From CAYSLA01 sp964431685 (GTDB lineage Bacteria; Armatimonadota; UBA5829), in the NCBI GenBank assembly GCA_964431685.1, contig CAYSLA010000004.1, forward strand, positions 1-52,343: DNA of 52,343 bases. Direction: 5' to 3'. Shown piece by piece: positions 36,327-43,699 of the stretch. Below the pieces are notes generated by a model, which saw nothing but the letters and a program-made list of their open reading frames with translations, did no database searches and had not been told where the DNA came from. Both the position numbers and the translations under genes were made by a program. Within the stretch, counting starts at the first letter, position 1. The number at the start of each line of letters is the position of its first letter.

Positions 36327-36332
36327 TATAAT
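36327..36332 (+). promoter_or_regulatory. -10 box of the prs promoter
   Basis: TATAAT at 36327-36332; the -35 region (TTGCAT, 36304-36309, 17-bp spacer) is weak. It leaves a leader of about 130 bases before prs. Confidence 0.5.
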
Positions 36333-36471
36333 AAGCACGGGAAGATACGGCGCGTACCGCGGCGCGGTCAAGACGCTGTGGTCGTTTTGCAGTAACGGTG
36401 TGGTTAGTGCCTCCGGCTGTGAGCTGAGAGGTATTTGTGGTGTACGGTGCGAAACTGGCTAGGAGGCAGAC

Positions 36472-37416
36472 TTGGTTATCGACGGCGATCTTAAACTATT
36501 CTCAGGCACAGCCAATCCGGAGCTTGCTCAGAAGATTGCCGACTATCTCGGCATTCAACTGGGTGCGCTGAGCATCAAGCGCTTCAGCGACGGCGAATGC
36601 TATGTAAAGTTTGAAGAGTCGGTGCGCGGTGTTGACGCCTACGTAGTTCAGCCCACTTGCCCTCCGGTTGACAAGAACATCATGGAGCTGCTTATCCTCG
36701 TTGACGCGCTGAAGCGGGCGAGTGCGCGAAGCATCAATGTCGTTATACCGTACTACGGATACGCCTGCCAGGAGAAGAAAGACGCCCCTCGCGAGCCGAT
36801 CACCGCGAAGCTCGTTGCCGATATCCTCACCTCTGCCGGGGCAAAGCGTGTTGTCACTATGGATCTCCACGCGGGCGCAATCCAGGGTTTCTTTGACATT
36901 CCGGTTGATCATCTCACAGCCATACCGACATTCAGCTCGTACTTCTCGAAGAAGGGTTTGGAGAATATGGTGTTTGTGTCGCCGGACGAAGGCAGGGCGA
37001 AACACGTGCGCCAGGTCTCAAGCAGAGTTGGCGCTCCGCTCGCGGTAGGCTACAAGTTCCACCCTGATCACCATGTCTCCAGCGTTACCCACCTGGCAGG
37101 AAACGTTGAGGGGATGACTCCGGTCATAGTTGAAGACATGATCCGGACTGGCGGCAGCATCATCGAGTGCGTTGAGACTCTGCTTCAGAACGGCTGCAAG
37201 CCGGAGATATATGTTGCTGCGACGCACGGTCTGTTCACGGGAAGCGCGTTTGACAAACTGAGCATGCCGGAGATCAAGGAAGTTGTTGTCACTGACAGCG
37301 TGCCGCTCGCCGCGGACGCACCGGACAAGATCAGGGTTCTTTCAGTGTCTAGCCTGTTTGCCGAGGCGATCAAGAGAATCCACGAAGATCAATCCATAAC
37401 CTCGCTCTTCAAGTAG
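36472..37416 (+). CDS. prs: Ribose-phosphate pyrophosphokinase (PRPP synthase)
   Basis: 314 residues, TTG start with AGGAGG five bases upstream. LKLFSGTANPELAQKIADYLG, FSDGECYVKFEESVRGVDAYVVQP, MDLHAGAIQGFFDIPVDHL and IVEDMIRTGGSIIECVETL (the PRPP loop) are all present. It makes PRPP from ribose 5-phosphate and ATP, feeding purine, pyrimidine and histidine synthesis; hisF and hisI lie a few genes away. It is followed closely by the ArnT-like gene. Confidence 0.97.
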   Translation: MVIDGDLKLFSGTANPELAQKIADYLGIQLGALSIKRFSDGECYVKFEESVRGVDAYVVQPTCPPVDKNIMELLILVDALKRASARSINVVIPYYGYACQEKKDAPREPITAKLVADILTSAGAKRVVTMDLHAGAIQGFFDIPVDHLTAIPTFSSYFSKKGLENMVFVSPDEGRAKHVRQVSSRVGAPLAVGYKFHPDHHVSSVTHLAGNVEGMTPVIVEDMIRTGGSIIECVETLLQNGCKPEIYVAATHGLFTGSAFDKLSMPEIKEVVVTDSVPLAADAPDKIRVLSVSSLFAEAIKRIHEDQSITSLFK

Positions 37417-37425
37417 TCCTTGGAT

Positions 37426-38748
37426 ATGCAAACGCCGAAGCCATCTCGAAACTGGGGCGCAGGTGTTCTTATTGCTCTTGGCCTGTTTGTCATCTACTTT
37501 GCGGGCATTGGCTCATATCCTCTGGTAGATCCGGATGAGCCGGTCTATGCCCAGATCGCCAGAGAGATGACGGTGTCCGGGCACTGGGGGACTCCCCACT
37601 ATTGGGGTTCGGTGTGGTTCGACAAGCCACCAATGTACTACTGGCTCGCTGCCTCATGCATGCGGGTTCTTGGCGTTTCAGAACTATCGGCGCGGCTACC
37701 GTCCGCTATCGCTGCCTTGGCTGTCGTTGCGCTGACGTACCTGCTGGGATTACGAGCATTTGGGCGTCCTGCCGGTATTGCCGCCGGGCTTGTCGTGGCG
37801 ACGAGCTTGCAGCAGATTGTGCTGGCTCGCAGCTCGGTTACGGATATGACGCTAACGGCATTCCTCGTTGGAAGTCTCTATTGTTTCATTAGGTGGATGC
37901 ACGATGAGCGTCCTGTGTGGCTGTGGAGTGCGTCGTGCGGCGCTTGTATGGGCGCTGCCGCCCTCACCAAAGGGCCGGTTGCATTCGTGTTGCTGCCTGT
38001 GACGTTCTTGGTGTATGCGATCTGGACGAAGAGCCTGCGCGTGCTGTTCTCTCGATGGCTTGCGGTGTGCGTGATTGGCGCTTTGGCAGTTGCGGTGCCG
38101 TGGTACGCCAACATGCTCTCCATGCACAGGGAAGAATTCACCAAACAGTTTGTCCTGGCAAACAACCTGGAAAGGTTCCTGAAGCCTGAGCATAAGAGCA
38201 GCACGGGGGCGTGGTATTCGTATTCTATGAACTTCCCGGTGCTCCTTGGCTTCTTCTTCCCTTGGAGTTGTCTGCTGCCTCAGGCGATTGTGGTGGTGGG
38301 AAGAAAGAACAATTGCGCCCGGTTGTGCGTGGCATGGGCCGCAGTCGTATTCGTCTTCTTTTCTTTGTCGAAGACCCAGCTTCCTACGTACATCTTTCCG
38401 ATGTATGCGGCGTGCGCTGTGCTGGTCGGCGCGTACCTGTCGGAGTGGACAAACAACAAGGCTCTGAACAAAGGGCTGCGAGGAGGGCTGATCGCGGCGC
38501 TCGCGATGTCCGTAGGCATAGCTTATTTCTTGCTCAGAGCTGCGCAAGGAAAGTATCCGGATGCGGCTGTGATTGCCTTGGTTCTTGGGGCTGTCCTTGT
38601 GCTGACAATGGCGCTGGCGCTATTTGCATGCGGAAGCGCCAAGTGGAGATACCGGACGCCCTGGCTGATAGCGGGCGGTATGGTAGTCTTCGCCGTCTTG
38701 ATCGTTTACGGCGTAGCCCCCGTCGCGAGCGTGCAATTCAGCGGGTGA
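37426..38748 (+). CDS. ArnT-like membrane glycosyltransferase, N-terminal part ended by in-frame TGA
   Basis: About 440 residues; ATG 37426 or TTG 37420 may be the start. The first cytoplasmic and membrane part holds YPLVDPDEPVYAQIAREM (catalytic Asp/Glu pair) and FDKPPMYYWLAASC, the GT83/PMT_2 signature. About ten further hydrophobic segments follow. The protein takes a sugar from a polyprenyl phosphate carrier and adds it to an envelope acceptor. The stop TGA at 38746-38748 is in the same frame as the following 282 bases, which code for the typical soluble C-terminal end, so this gene is probably split by a nonsense codon. Confidence 0.85.
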   Translation: MQTPKPSRNWGAGVLIALGLFVIYFAGIGSYPLVDPDEPVYAQIAREMTVSGHWGTPHYWGSVWFDKPPMYYWLAASCMRVLGVSELSARLPSAIAALAVVALTYLLGLRAFGRPAGIAAGLVVATSLQQIVLARSSVTDMTLTAFLVGSLYCFIRWMHDERPVWLWSASCGACMGAAALTKGPVAFVLLPVTFLVYAIWTKSLRVLFSRWLAVCVIGALAVAVPWYANMLSMHREEFTKQFVLANNLERFLKPEHKSSTGAWYSYSMNFPVLLGFFFPWSCLLPQAIVVVGRKNNCARLCVAWAAVVFVFFSLSKTQLPTYIFPMYAACAVLVGAYLSEWTNNKALNKGLRGGLIAALAMSVGIAYFLLRAAQGKYPDAAVIALVLGAVLVLTMALALFACGSAKWRYRTPWLIAGGMVVFAVLIVYGVAPVASVQFSG

Positions 38749-39030
38749 GAGATTGCCCATGCCATAAGGACGTACGCTCCGAAAGCAACCGTCTATGAAT
38801 ACTGTATTGAGAAGCCGAGTGTGCCATACTACTTGGGGAAGCGGGTGGTACGCACCGAAGATCCCGCATTGGTTTCTTCGTATTTGTCCGGAGCGGGTGA
38901 GGTGATAGTGGTGTCTAAGACCAAGGACACTGCGGCGATTGAAGATGCCGTGACAGTGCGGCTGGGCGCCATAGGCGATGCTGTGTTGCTTGGGAATCGA
39001 GCTGTGAAGGAGCGAGTGGAACGACGATGA
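38749..39030 (+). pseudogene. C-terminal remainder of the ArnT-like glycosyltransferase after an in-frame TGA
   Basis: Same frame as the preceding gene and directly after its TGA. It reads EIAHAIRTYAPKATVYEYCIEKPSVPYYLGKRVV... and ends at 39030. This is the alpha/beta end that ArnT-like proteins normally carry as part of one chain, and no independent start with ribosome site is evident (ATG 38821 is internal). The stop overlaps the next gene's ATG by 4 bp, as expected if this were the true end of the upstream protein. Confidence 0.75.
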
Positions 39031-39800
39031 TTAACGGACTGAGCGTCGTATATCCGATGTACAACGAATTCGAAAATATCCGCACCGCTGTCTCCGAAGC
39101 TCTGCGCGTGGGCAGGATCATCACGCCGGACGTGGAGGTCGTGGTTGTAGACGATGCCAGCACGGACGGGTCCGGCGAACTCGTCGACCAGATGGCGCTG
39201 AGGATTCCAGAGCTTGTGGTGGCTCATCATTCTGTGAACCGCAAACTTGGTGGTGCGCTCAAGACCGGATTTGGATTGGCGTCAAAGGAATGGGTCCTGT
39301 ATATGGACAGCGACCTGCCGATCAAGATGGACGATGCGCTGAACGCTGTTCCGCTGTGCGAAGATTCCGACGTGGTGATCGGGTGGCGCAAGTCGCGGGC
39401 GGAGTCGTGGAAGCGCGAGCTCATGAGCAAGGTCTACAATCGTATGATTCGCGTGTTCTTCAACCTGCACGTGACAGACGTTAACTTCGCATTCAAGCTT
39501 TTCCGGCGCAGACTGCTCGATGAGATTGTTCTGACCTCCGAAGGCTCGTTCATCGACGCCGAGTTTCTCCTGGAAGTGTCCAGGGTCGGCGCGAAGATTT
39601 CAGAGATCGGTATGGATTACTATCCCCGCGTGGCCGGTGTGTCTACGCTTGCGAGCAACTCGGTTATATTCAAAATACTGGCGGAGATGCTCAGTTATCG
39701 AATAGAGGCGTATGGAAAAAGCAGCGAAGACTTTGGTGGTGAACGCCGACGACTTTGGCTTGACCGAGTCAATAAACACCGGGATTGTGTCGTCAGTTGA
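39027..39800 (+). CDS. Family 2 glycosyltransferase (polyprenyl-phosphate glycosyltransferase-like)
   Basis: 257 residues, start overlapping the previous stop (ATGA). SVVYPMYNEFENI, VEVVVVDDASTDGSGELV (DxD-type nucleotide-sugar site), LGGALKTGFGLASKEWVLYMDSDLPI and the hydrophobic-poor C-terminus with DVNFAFKLFRR are typical of GT2 enzymes such as DPM1/ArnC that load a sugar onto polyprenyl phosphate. It would make the donor for the adjacent ArnT-like enzyme. Its last 30 residues are read from bases shared with the next gene (89-bp overlap), so the native C-terminus may be shorter. Confidence 0.85.
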   Translation: MINGLSVVYPMYNEFENIRTAVSEALRVGRIITPDVEVVVVDDASTDGSGELVDQMALRIPELVVAHHSVNRKLGGALKTGFGLASKEWVLYMDSDLPIKMDDALNAVPLCEDSDVVIGWRKSRAESWKRELMSKVYNRMIRVFFNLHVTDVNFAFKLFRRRLLDEIVLTSEGSFIDAEFLLEVSRVGAKISEIGMDYYPRVAGVSTLASNSVIFKILAEMLSYRIEAYGKSSEDFGGERRRLWLDRVNKHRDCVVS

Positions 39801-40566
39801 CCGTGGAATCGTAAGAAGCACAAGTCTCATGCCCAATGGCGCCGCGTTCGACCACGCAGCGCGTCTTGCTTCCGAGCGACCCGCGCTGGGAGTCGGCCTG
39901 CATATCTCGCTGGTAGGCGAACCACCGCTATCCGACCCGACGCTTTGTTTTCCCTTGATGTATGGTGACAGCCTGCCCGCTTCCTATACGAGCTTCATTC
40001 GGCACCTTCTGTCGAGACGTGGTGCGGTGGCTGCAGCGAAGGTCGAAATCGAGAAGCAGTTCGAGTGCGCAATGGCCTCCGGCCTGCGCTTTACCCACGT
40101 GGACTCTCACCAGCATTTGCATGTGCTTCCCGGCATTATGGAGCATGTGCTCAAACTCGCCAGTGAAACAGACGTAGGAGTGGTTCGCTGTCCACTGGAG
40201 ATCGGTGGACCCGGACCGGGGATTCTGACCCCAAGGGGCATTCAGATCGCGATTCTTAGCTTGCTCAGCCGGAGAGCGCGCAAGCTGATTCTGGACTCCG
40301 GGCTGCGCACGAGCGACCACTTCTGGGGCCTGGGCGTTTCCGGCAATCTCAACGCTGTACACCTCTCGCGAATACTGGACCGGCTTCGCCCCGGCGTAAA
40401 TGAGTTGATGTGCCATCCGGGGTTCGCCGACGAGGTGACTAAGGCACGTTACGGATGGGGTTACAAATGGGAAGACGAAACAAGCGCCCTAACCGACACC
40501 TCTATCATGGCCAAGCTATCTGAGTCCGGCGTTCAGTTGGCGTCTTTCGCGGACGCACTTGACTAG
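39712..40566 (+). CDS. ChbG/HpnK-type carbohydrate deacetylase (YdjC family)
   Basis: 284 residues. TLVVNADDFGLTESINTGIV, LGVGLHISLVG, FTHVDSHQHLHVLPGIMEHV and NELMCHPGFAD are the metal and catalytic landmarks. Family members remove acetyl groups from chito-oligosaccharides or from hopanoid or polyprenyl-linked sugars. Beside an ArnT-like and an ArnC-like enzyme it probably deacetylates a lipid-linked amino sugar before transfer. That is an inference from context. It is followed by a family B repeat and then convergent hisI. Confidence 0.88.
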   Translation: MEKAAKTLVVNADDFGLTESINTGIVSSVDRGIVRSTSLMPNGAAFDHAARLASERPALGVGLHISLVGEPPLSDPTLCFPLMYGDSLPASYTSFIRHLLSRRGAVAAAKVEIEKQFECAMASGLRFTHVDSHQHLHVLPGIMEHVLKLASETDVGVVRCPLEIGGPGPGILTPRGIQIAILSLLSRRARKLILDSGLRTSDHFWGLGVSGNLNAVHLSRILDRLRPGVNELMCHPGFADEVTKARYGWGYKWEDETSALTDTSIMAKLSESGVQLASFADALD

Positions 40567-40571
40567 ATAGC

Positions 40572-40642
40572 ACGTCATGCCGAACTTGATTCAGCACCTA
40601 CCCGGCGAAGGGACGGGCCCTGAAACCAGTTCAGGGTGACGT
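40572..40642 (+). repeat. Dispersed intergenic palindromic repeat family B, copy 2
   Basis: Starts ACGTCATGCCGAACTTGATT and ends AGGGTGACGT. The arms match those of 11590-11660 in both orientations. It lies between two convergent genes and may end both transcripts. Confidence 0.8.
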
Positions 40643-40671
40643 GTAGACGTGTTCAGCGAACTCCTACAGGC

Positions 40672-41046
40672 TCAGTAAGCCTCGGTTAGCTTCTCACCGA
40701 TGACGGTCTCCACGCCATTCCCGTCCACCTGCCGGAAGAAGCACGATCGGTAGCCTTCGTGACACGCGGCGCCGGTCTGCTCCACCTTGACCACCAGGCA
40801 ATCCTTGTCGCAGTCCACAAACACAGCTTCTACCTTCTGGATATTTCCGGAAGTCTCGCCCTTTATCCAGAACTTCTGGCGCGAACGGCTCCAGAAGCAG
40901 GCCCTGCCTGATGTGAGCGTCTTCTCCACCGCGTCGCGGTTCATGTACGCGACCATCAGCACGTCCCCATTCTCGTTATCGACGACGACCGCAGGTACAA
41001 GACCATCGCTGTCGTATTTCAGACTATCCAGAAACTGACTAATCAA
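40672..41046 (-). CDS. hisI: Phosphoribosyl-AMP cyclohydrolase
   Basis: 124 residues, TTG start at 41044-41046. AVVVDNENGDVLMVAYMNRDAVEKTLTSG, FWSRSRQKFWIKGETSGN, DCDKDCLVVKVEQTGAACHEGYRSCFFR hold the metal-binding Cys and Asp residues. It carries out the third step of histidine synthesis. It overlaps the hisF stop by 8 bp. There is no fused pyrophosphatase (HisE) domain. Confidence 0.97.
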   Translation of the reverse strand: MISQFLDSLKYDSDGLVPAVVVDNENGDVLMVAYMNRDAVEKTLTSGRACFWSRSRQKFWIKGETSGNIQKVEAVFVDCDKDCLVVKVEQTGAACHEGYRSCFFRQVDGNGVETVIGEKLTEAY

Positions 41047-41815
41047 GCTGAGTTCTCCTGACCACGACGCCTTTGCAGGCGAGGTATTCCTTTATCTGCG
41101 AAACGGTAAACTCCCCGTAGTGTACGATTGATGCGATAAGAGCGGCGTCGGCCATACCTTCCGTCAGCGCCTCGTATATGTGCTCCAGGGTGCCTGCGCC
41201 GCCGGAGGCTATGACAGGTATGCCGAGGGCCTCGGAGACCGCTCGGGTGAGAGCGATGTCGTATCCGGCTCTGGTGCCGTCGGTGTCCATACTGGTCAGC
41301 AGGATCTCACCGGCGCCCAGATCCTGTCCCAGTTTTGCCCATTCGATCGCATCAATGCCGGTGGGTCTGCGGCCACCGTGGGTGTAGACTTCCCACTTGC
41401 CGGGTTTGCCTTCGACCTGTTTTGCGTCAATGGCCAGCACCACACACTGACTGCCGAACATTTCGGCAGCTTCAGAGATGAGCGGCGGGTTAAGAACCGC
41501 GGCTGTGTTGACGCTGCACTTGTCAGCTCCGGTCTTCAGTATCTCCCGGAAGTCGGACGTCGCCCGGATGCCGCCGCCGACCGTGAACGGAATGAACACC
41601 TTCTCTGCTGTTCGGCTGGCGACGTCGACAATGGTGTTGCGTTCTTCGTGGCTTGCCGTAATATCCAGGAATGTTACTTCATCCGCGCCCTGCCGATCGT
41701 ACATCGCGGCTAGTTCAACAGGGTCACCGGCGTCGCGCAGGTCAAGGAAGTTCGTGCCTTTGACCACACGGCCGTTCTTCACATCCAGACACGGGATTAT
41801 TCTCTTTGCTAGCAT
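41039..41815 (-). CDS. hisF: Imidazole glycerol phosphate synthase subunit HisF
   Basis: 258 residues from the ATG at 41813-41815. The frame is open to 42007, but MLAKRIIPCLDVKNGRVVKGTNF is the normal start and a TATAAT lies just upstream, so the first base of the ATG may be the transcription start (leaderless mRNA). VTFLDITASHEERNT, FIPFTVGGGIRATSDF, VLAIDAKQVEGKPG, ILLTSMDTDGTRAGYD and IPVIASGGAGTLEH are the TIM-barrel phosphate and catalytic segments. It makes imidazole glycerol phosphate and AICAR together with HisH, which is not in the window. Confidence 0.97.
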   Translation of the reverse strand: MLAKRIIPCLDVKNGRVVKGTNFLDLRDAGDPVELAAMYDRQGADEVTFLDITASHEERNTIVDVASRTAEKVFIPFTVGGGIRATSDFREILKTGADKCSVNTAAVLNPPLISEAAEMFGSQCVVLAIDAKQVEGKPGKWEVYTHGGRRPTGIDAIEWAKLGQDLGAGEILLTSMDTDGTRAGYDIALTRAVSEALGIPVIASGGAGTLEHIYEALTEGMADAALIASIVHYGEFTVSQIKEYLACKGVVVRRTQLD

Positions 41816-41824
41816 AACCTGCAC

Positions 41825-41833
41825 ATTATACCA
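41825..41833 (-). promoter_or_regulatory. Extended -10 promoter of hisF-hisI
   Basis: Minus-strand TGG-TATAAT with only nine bases between -10 box and ATG. TTGAAC at 41849-41854 (minus, 18-bp spacer) is a possible -35. Confidence 0.6.
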
Positions 41834-41925
41834 GTCACCCGGCGGCACGTTCAAGGCTGCAGAAGGACTTGCCGCTGTTGCCGTGTAACCATGCATGCGA
41901 GAACGTGCTTTTGGAGGAGGCTGAC

Positions 41926-43011
41926 ATGGCGTTTCTGTATGGCAAGAATATGACGAAGCAGGAGATACTGGATCGATGTGGAGATGTCTCACAGTTTGGT
42001 GGGACACGGTTGATGAGATTCAGTGACGGACATGAAGACGGTGTGCAGGTGGTGGAGTTTCGCACCGGTTCCGGACTTCTTTTCCACGTGGTGCCTGGCC
42101 GTGGAATGGACATCACCGTCGCCGAGCACAACGGGCGCGCAATGGGCTGGAGGTCGGGATCGACAGAAGCGGCTTCGGCATTTCACGATCCGGTTGGTCT
42201 CGGCTGGCTTCGGACATTCCCAGGTGGTTTGGTGACAACCTGCGGGTTGACCTACGCGGGGGCGCCCTGTGAGGACGATGGAGAGTCACTGGGACTTCAC
42301 GGACGTGTATCCCACACCCCTGCGACAAATCTATACGTTGATGGCGCGTGGCAGGGCGACGACTATGTTATGTGGGCTTCGGGGAAGATGCGGGAAACAC
42401 GGCTGTTTGGCGAAAACATTCTTCTGGAACGCAAAATCAGCGCAGTGCTGGGCCAGAACTCGTTCACCATCGAAGATACGGTCACCAACGAATCTTCGAA
42501 GCGCACGCCCCACATGATCCTCTACCACATCAACGGTGGATACCCTTGCGTGGACGCCGGGTCCAAGCTCGTGTCGCCGACCGTCGAGGCTGTGCCGAGA
42601 GACGATGTTGCTCAGACTGACAAGGAGCACTACTACCGCAACGACCCTCCGACAGTCGGGTACAACGAGCGCTGCTACTATCACGACATGGCAACCGACC
42701 AGGCCGGCAACACATTCGCGGCTCTTATCAACCGCAATCTCCCCGGCGGCCAGGCATTCGGCTTCTATGTGAAGTACAACAAGAAGGAACTACCGTTCTT
42801 CACGCAGTGGAAGATGAACGGCGCGAGGGAGTATGTGGTAGGAATGGAACCTGCAAACTGCCACGTAGAGGGACGCGGCAGTGAACGAGCTCGCGGAACC
42901 CTGCAGTTCCTCAAGCCAGGTGAGACCAGAACCTACCGCCTCGAACTGGGAGTACTCGACGGCTTGGATGAGGTCAATGGGTTCGAGAAGCAGGTCGAAG
43001 CGCTCAAGTAG
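41926..43011 (+). CDS. DUF4432 family protein (aldose-epimerase-like)
   Basis: 361 residues from ATG 41926, preceded by GGAGGAGG. GVQVVEFRTGSGLLFHVVPGRGMDITVAEHNG, GLVTTCGLTYAGAP, GLHGRVSHTPA and a further beta-rich region (FTIEDTVTNESSKRTPHMILYHINGGYP) show the galactose-mutarotase-like fold. The HxxxxHxxx and G-R-G-M-D-I motifs are typical of DUF4432. It probably acts on a sugar or sugar acid, with exact substrate unknown. A strong hairpin follows the stop. Confidence 0.9.
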   Translation: MAFLYGKNMTKQEILDRCGDVSQFGGTRLMRFSDGHEDGVQVVEFRTGSGLLFHVVPGRGMDITVAEHNGRAMGWRSGSTEAASAFHDPVGLGWLRTFPGGLVTTCGLTYAGAPCEDDGESLGLHGRVSHTPATNLYVDGAWQGDDYVMWASGKMRETRLFGENILLERKISAVLGQNSFTIEDTVTNESSKRTPHMILYHINGGYPCVDAGSKLVSPTVEAVPRDDVAQTDKEHYYRNDPPTVGYNERCYYHDMATDQAGNTFAALINRNLPGGQAFGFYVKYNKKELPFFTQWKMNGAREYVVGMEPANCHVEGRGSERARGTLQFLKPGETRTYRLELGVLDGLDEVNGFEKQVEALK

Positions 43012-43047
43012 GCAGTGGACAGTGGGTAGTTGACAGTGGACAGGATG

Positions 43048-43074
43048 ATCGGGCGCGACTTGGAGTCGCGCCCG
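43048..43074 (+). terminator. Strong hairpin after the DUF4432 gene
   Basis: TCGGGCGCGACT pairs perfectly with AGTCGCGCCCGA, a 12-bp GC-rich stem with a 3-nt loop. No T tract, so a stem-only terminator or mRNA end stabiliser. Confidence 0.65.
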
Positions 43075-43102
43075 AAATGGAACCCCGGCCGCGGTGTGCG
43101 GT

Positions 43103-43147
43103 GTTTCGGGACTTGAGTGGAGCTCGGCGGAACGGAAGTCCCGAAAC
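43103..43147. repeat. 12-bp perfect inverted repeat before the nucleotidyltransferase gene
   Basis: GTTTCGGGACTT (43103-43114) pairs with AAGTCCCGAAAC (43136-43147) across 21 bases. It resembles the TTCGGGA/TCCCGAA hairpin at 49261-49292. Confidence 0.7.
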
Positions 43148-43198
43148 TTTGGCAGAGTACCGTTCAGGACGCTGCTATGCACTCAAAGGATGATTGCC

Positions 43199-43546
43199 AT
43201 GAGGAATCTGAGCCGAGTAAGAGTCGTGAGCGATCTCGAAAAGAGAATGCTGCTCGATCTCAAGGATATCGTAACTAAGCGTGACCCGCAAGCGGAGCTT
43301 GTGCTATATGGCTCTGCGGCACGTGGCCAGCGGCAGCCAGACTCCGATTATGACGTGGTGGTAATAACCGACCAGAAGCTATCGTCGCAAGAAGAGCGTG
43401 AGCTGCACCGCGATGTTTGTGGCCTGCAGTTGGAACGCGGTGTCGTGTTGTCAGTGATGGTCTATGCAAGAGAACAATGGCACAATCCGGTCTTTCAGAC
43501 GTCACCGTATCCGAAAACGGTTATGAAAGAGGGGATTGTGCTGTGA
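43199..43546 (+). CDS. MNT-type nucleotidyltransferase domain protein (orphan MntA-like)
   Basis: 115 residues from ATG 43199, with AAAGGA eight bases upstream. AELVLYGSAARGQRQPDSDYDVVVITD is the nucleotidyltransferase motif (GS-x-A-R-G and D-x-D). Such small proteins are usually antitoxins that AMPylate a HEPN-domain RNase toxin encoded next door. Here the frame after it is only MTDEDSI and a stop, so the HEPN partner is missing or cut down. It may be a decayed toxin-antitoxin locus. Confidence 0.8.
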   Translation: MRNLSRVRVVSDLEKRMLLDLKDIVTKRDPQAELVLYGSAARGQRQPDSDYDVVVITDQKLSSQEERELHRDVCGLQLERGVVLSVMVYAREQWHNPVFQTSPYPKTVMKEGIVL

Positions 43547-43566
43547 CGGACGAAGATAGCATATAA
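43543..43566 (+). pseudogene. Possible remnant of a HEPN toxin start
   Basis: GTG at 43543 overlaps the stop of the nucleotidyltransferase gene and reads only MTDEDSI before TAA. HEPN partner genes often begin at exactly this overlap, and many start M-T-D/E. Too short to prove. Confidence 0.3.
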
Positions 43567-43587
43567 ATGGTCTGTAGTAGGAAAGCA

Positions 43588-43596
43588 TGATATAAT
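43588..43596 (+). promoter_or_regulatory. Extended -10 promoter of the PEP-CTERM gene
   Basis: TGA-TATAAT with the -10 box at 43591-43596, about 100 bases before the start. Confidence 0.55.
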
Positions 43597-43699
43597 GAGG
43601 CCAGAGGCCCCCACACCTTCGGGATTTGCTTTGGCATTAGTTGGCGTTTTGCACATCCTGAAGAACACTAAATCCGAAAAGGGGCAAAAAGGAGAAACG

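Noticed and set aside
37426..39030. TGA reassigned to an amino acid in this organism
   Set aside because: Many clear genes in the window end in TGA (for example yjbQ and rubredoxin), and there is no recoding signal, so a nonsense mutation is simpler.
43012..43045. CAGTGGACAGTGG / CAGTGGACAGG direct repeat as a CRISPR-like or tandem array
   Set aside because: Only two imperfect short units with no regular spacer; treated as simple intergenic sequence before the hairpin.
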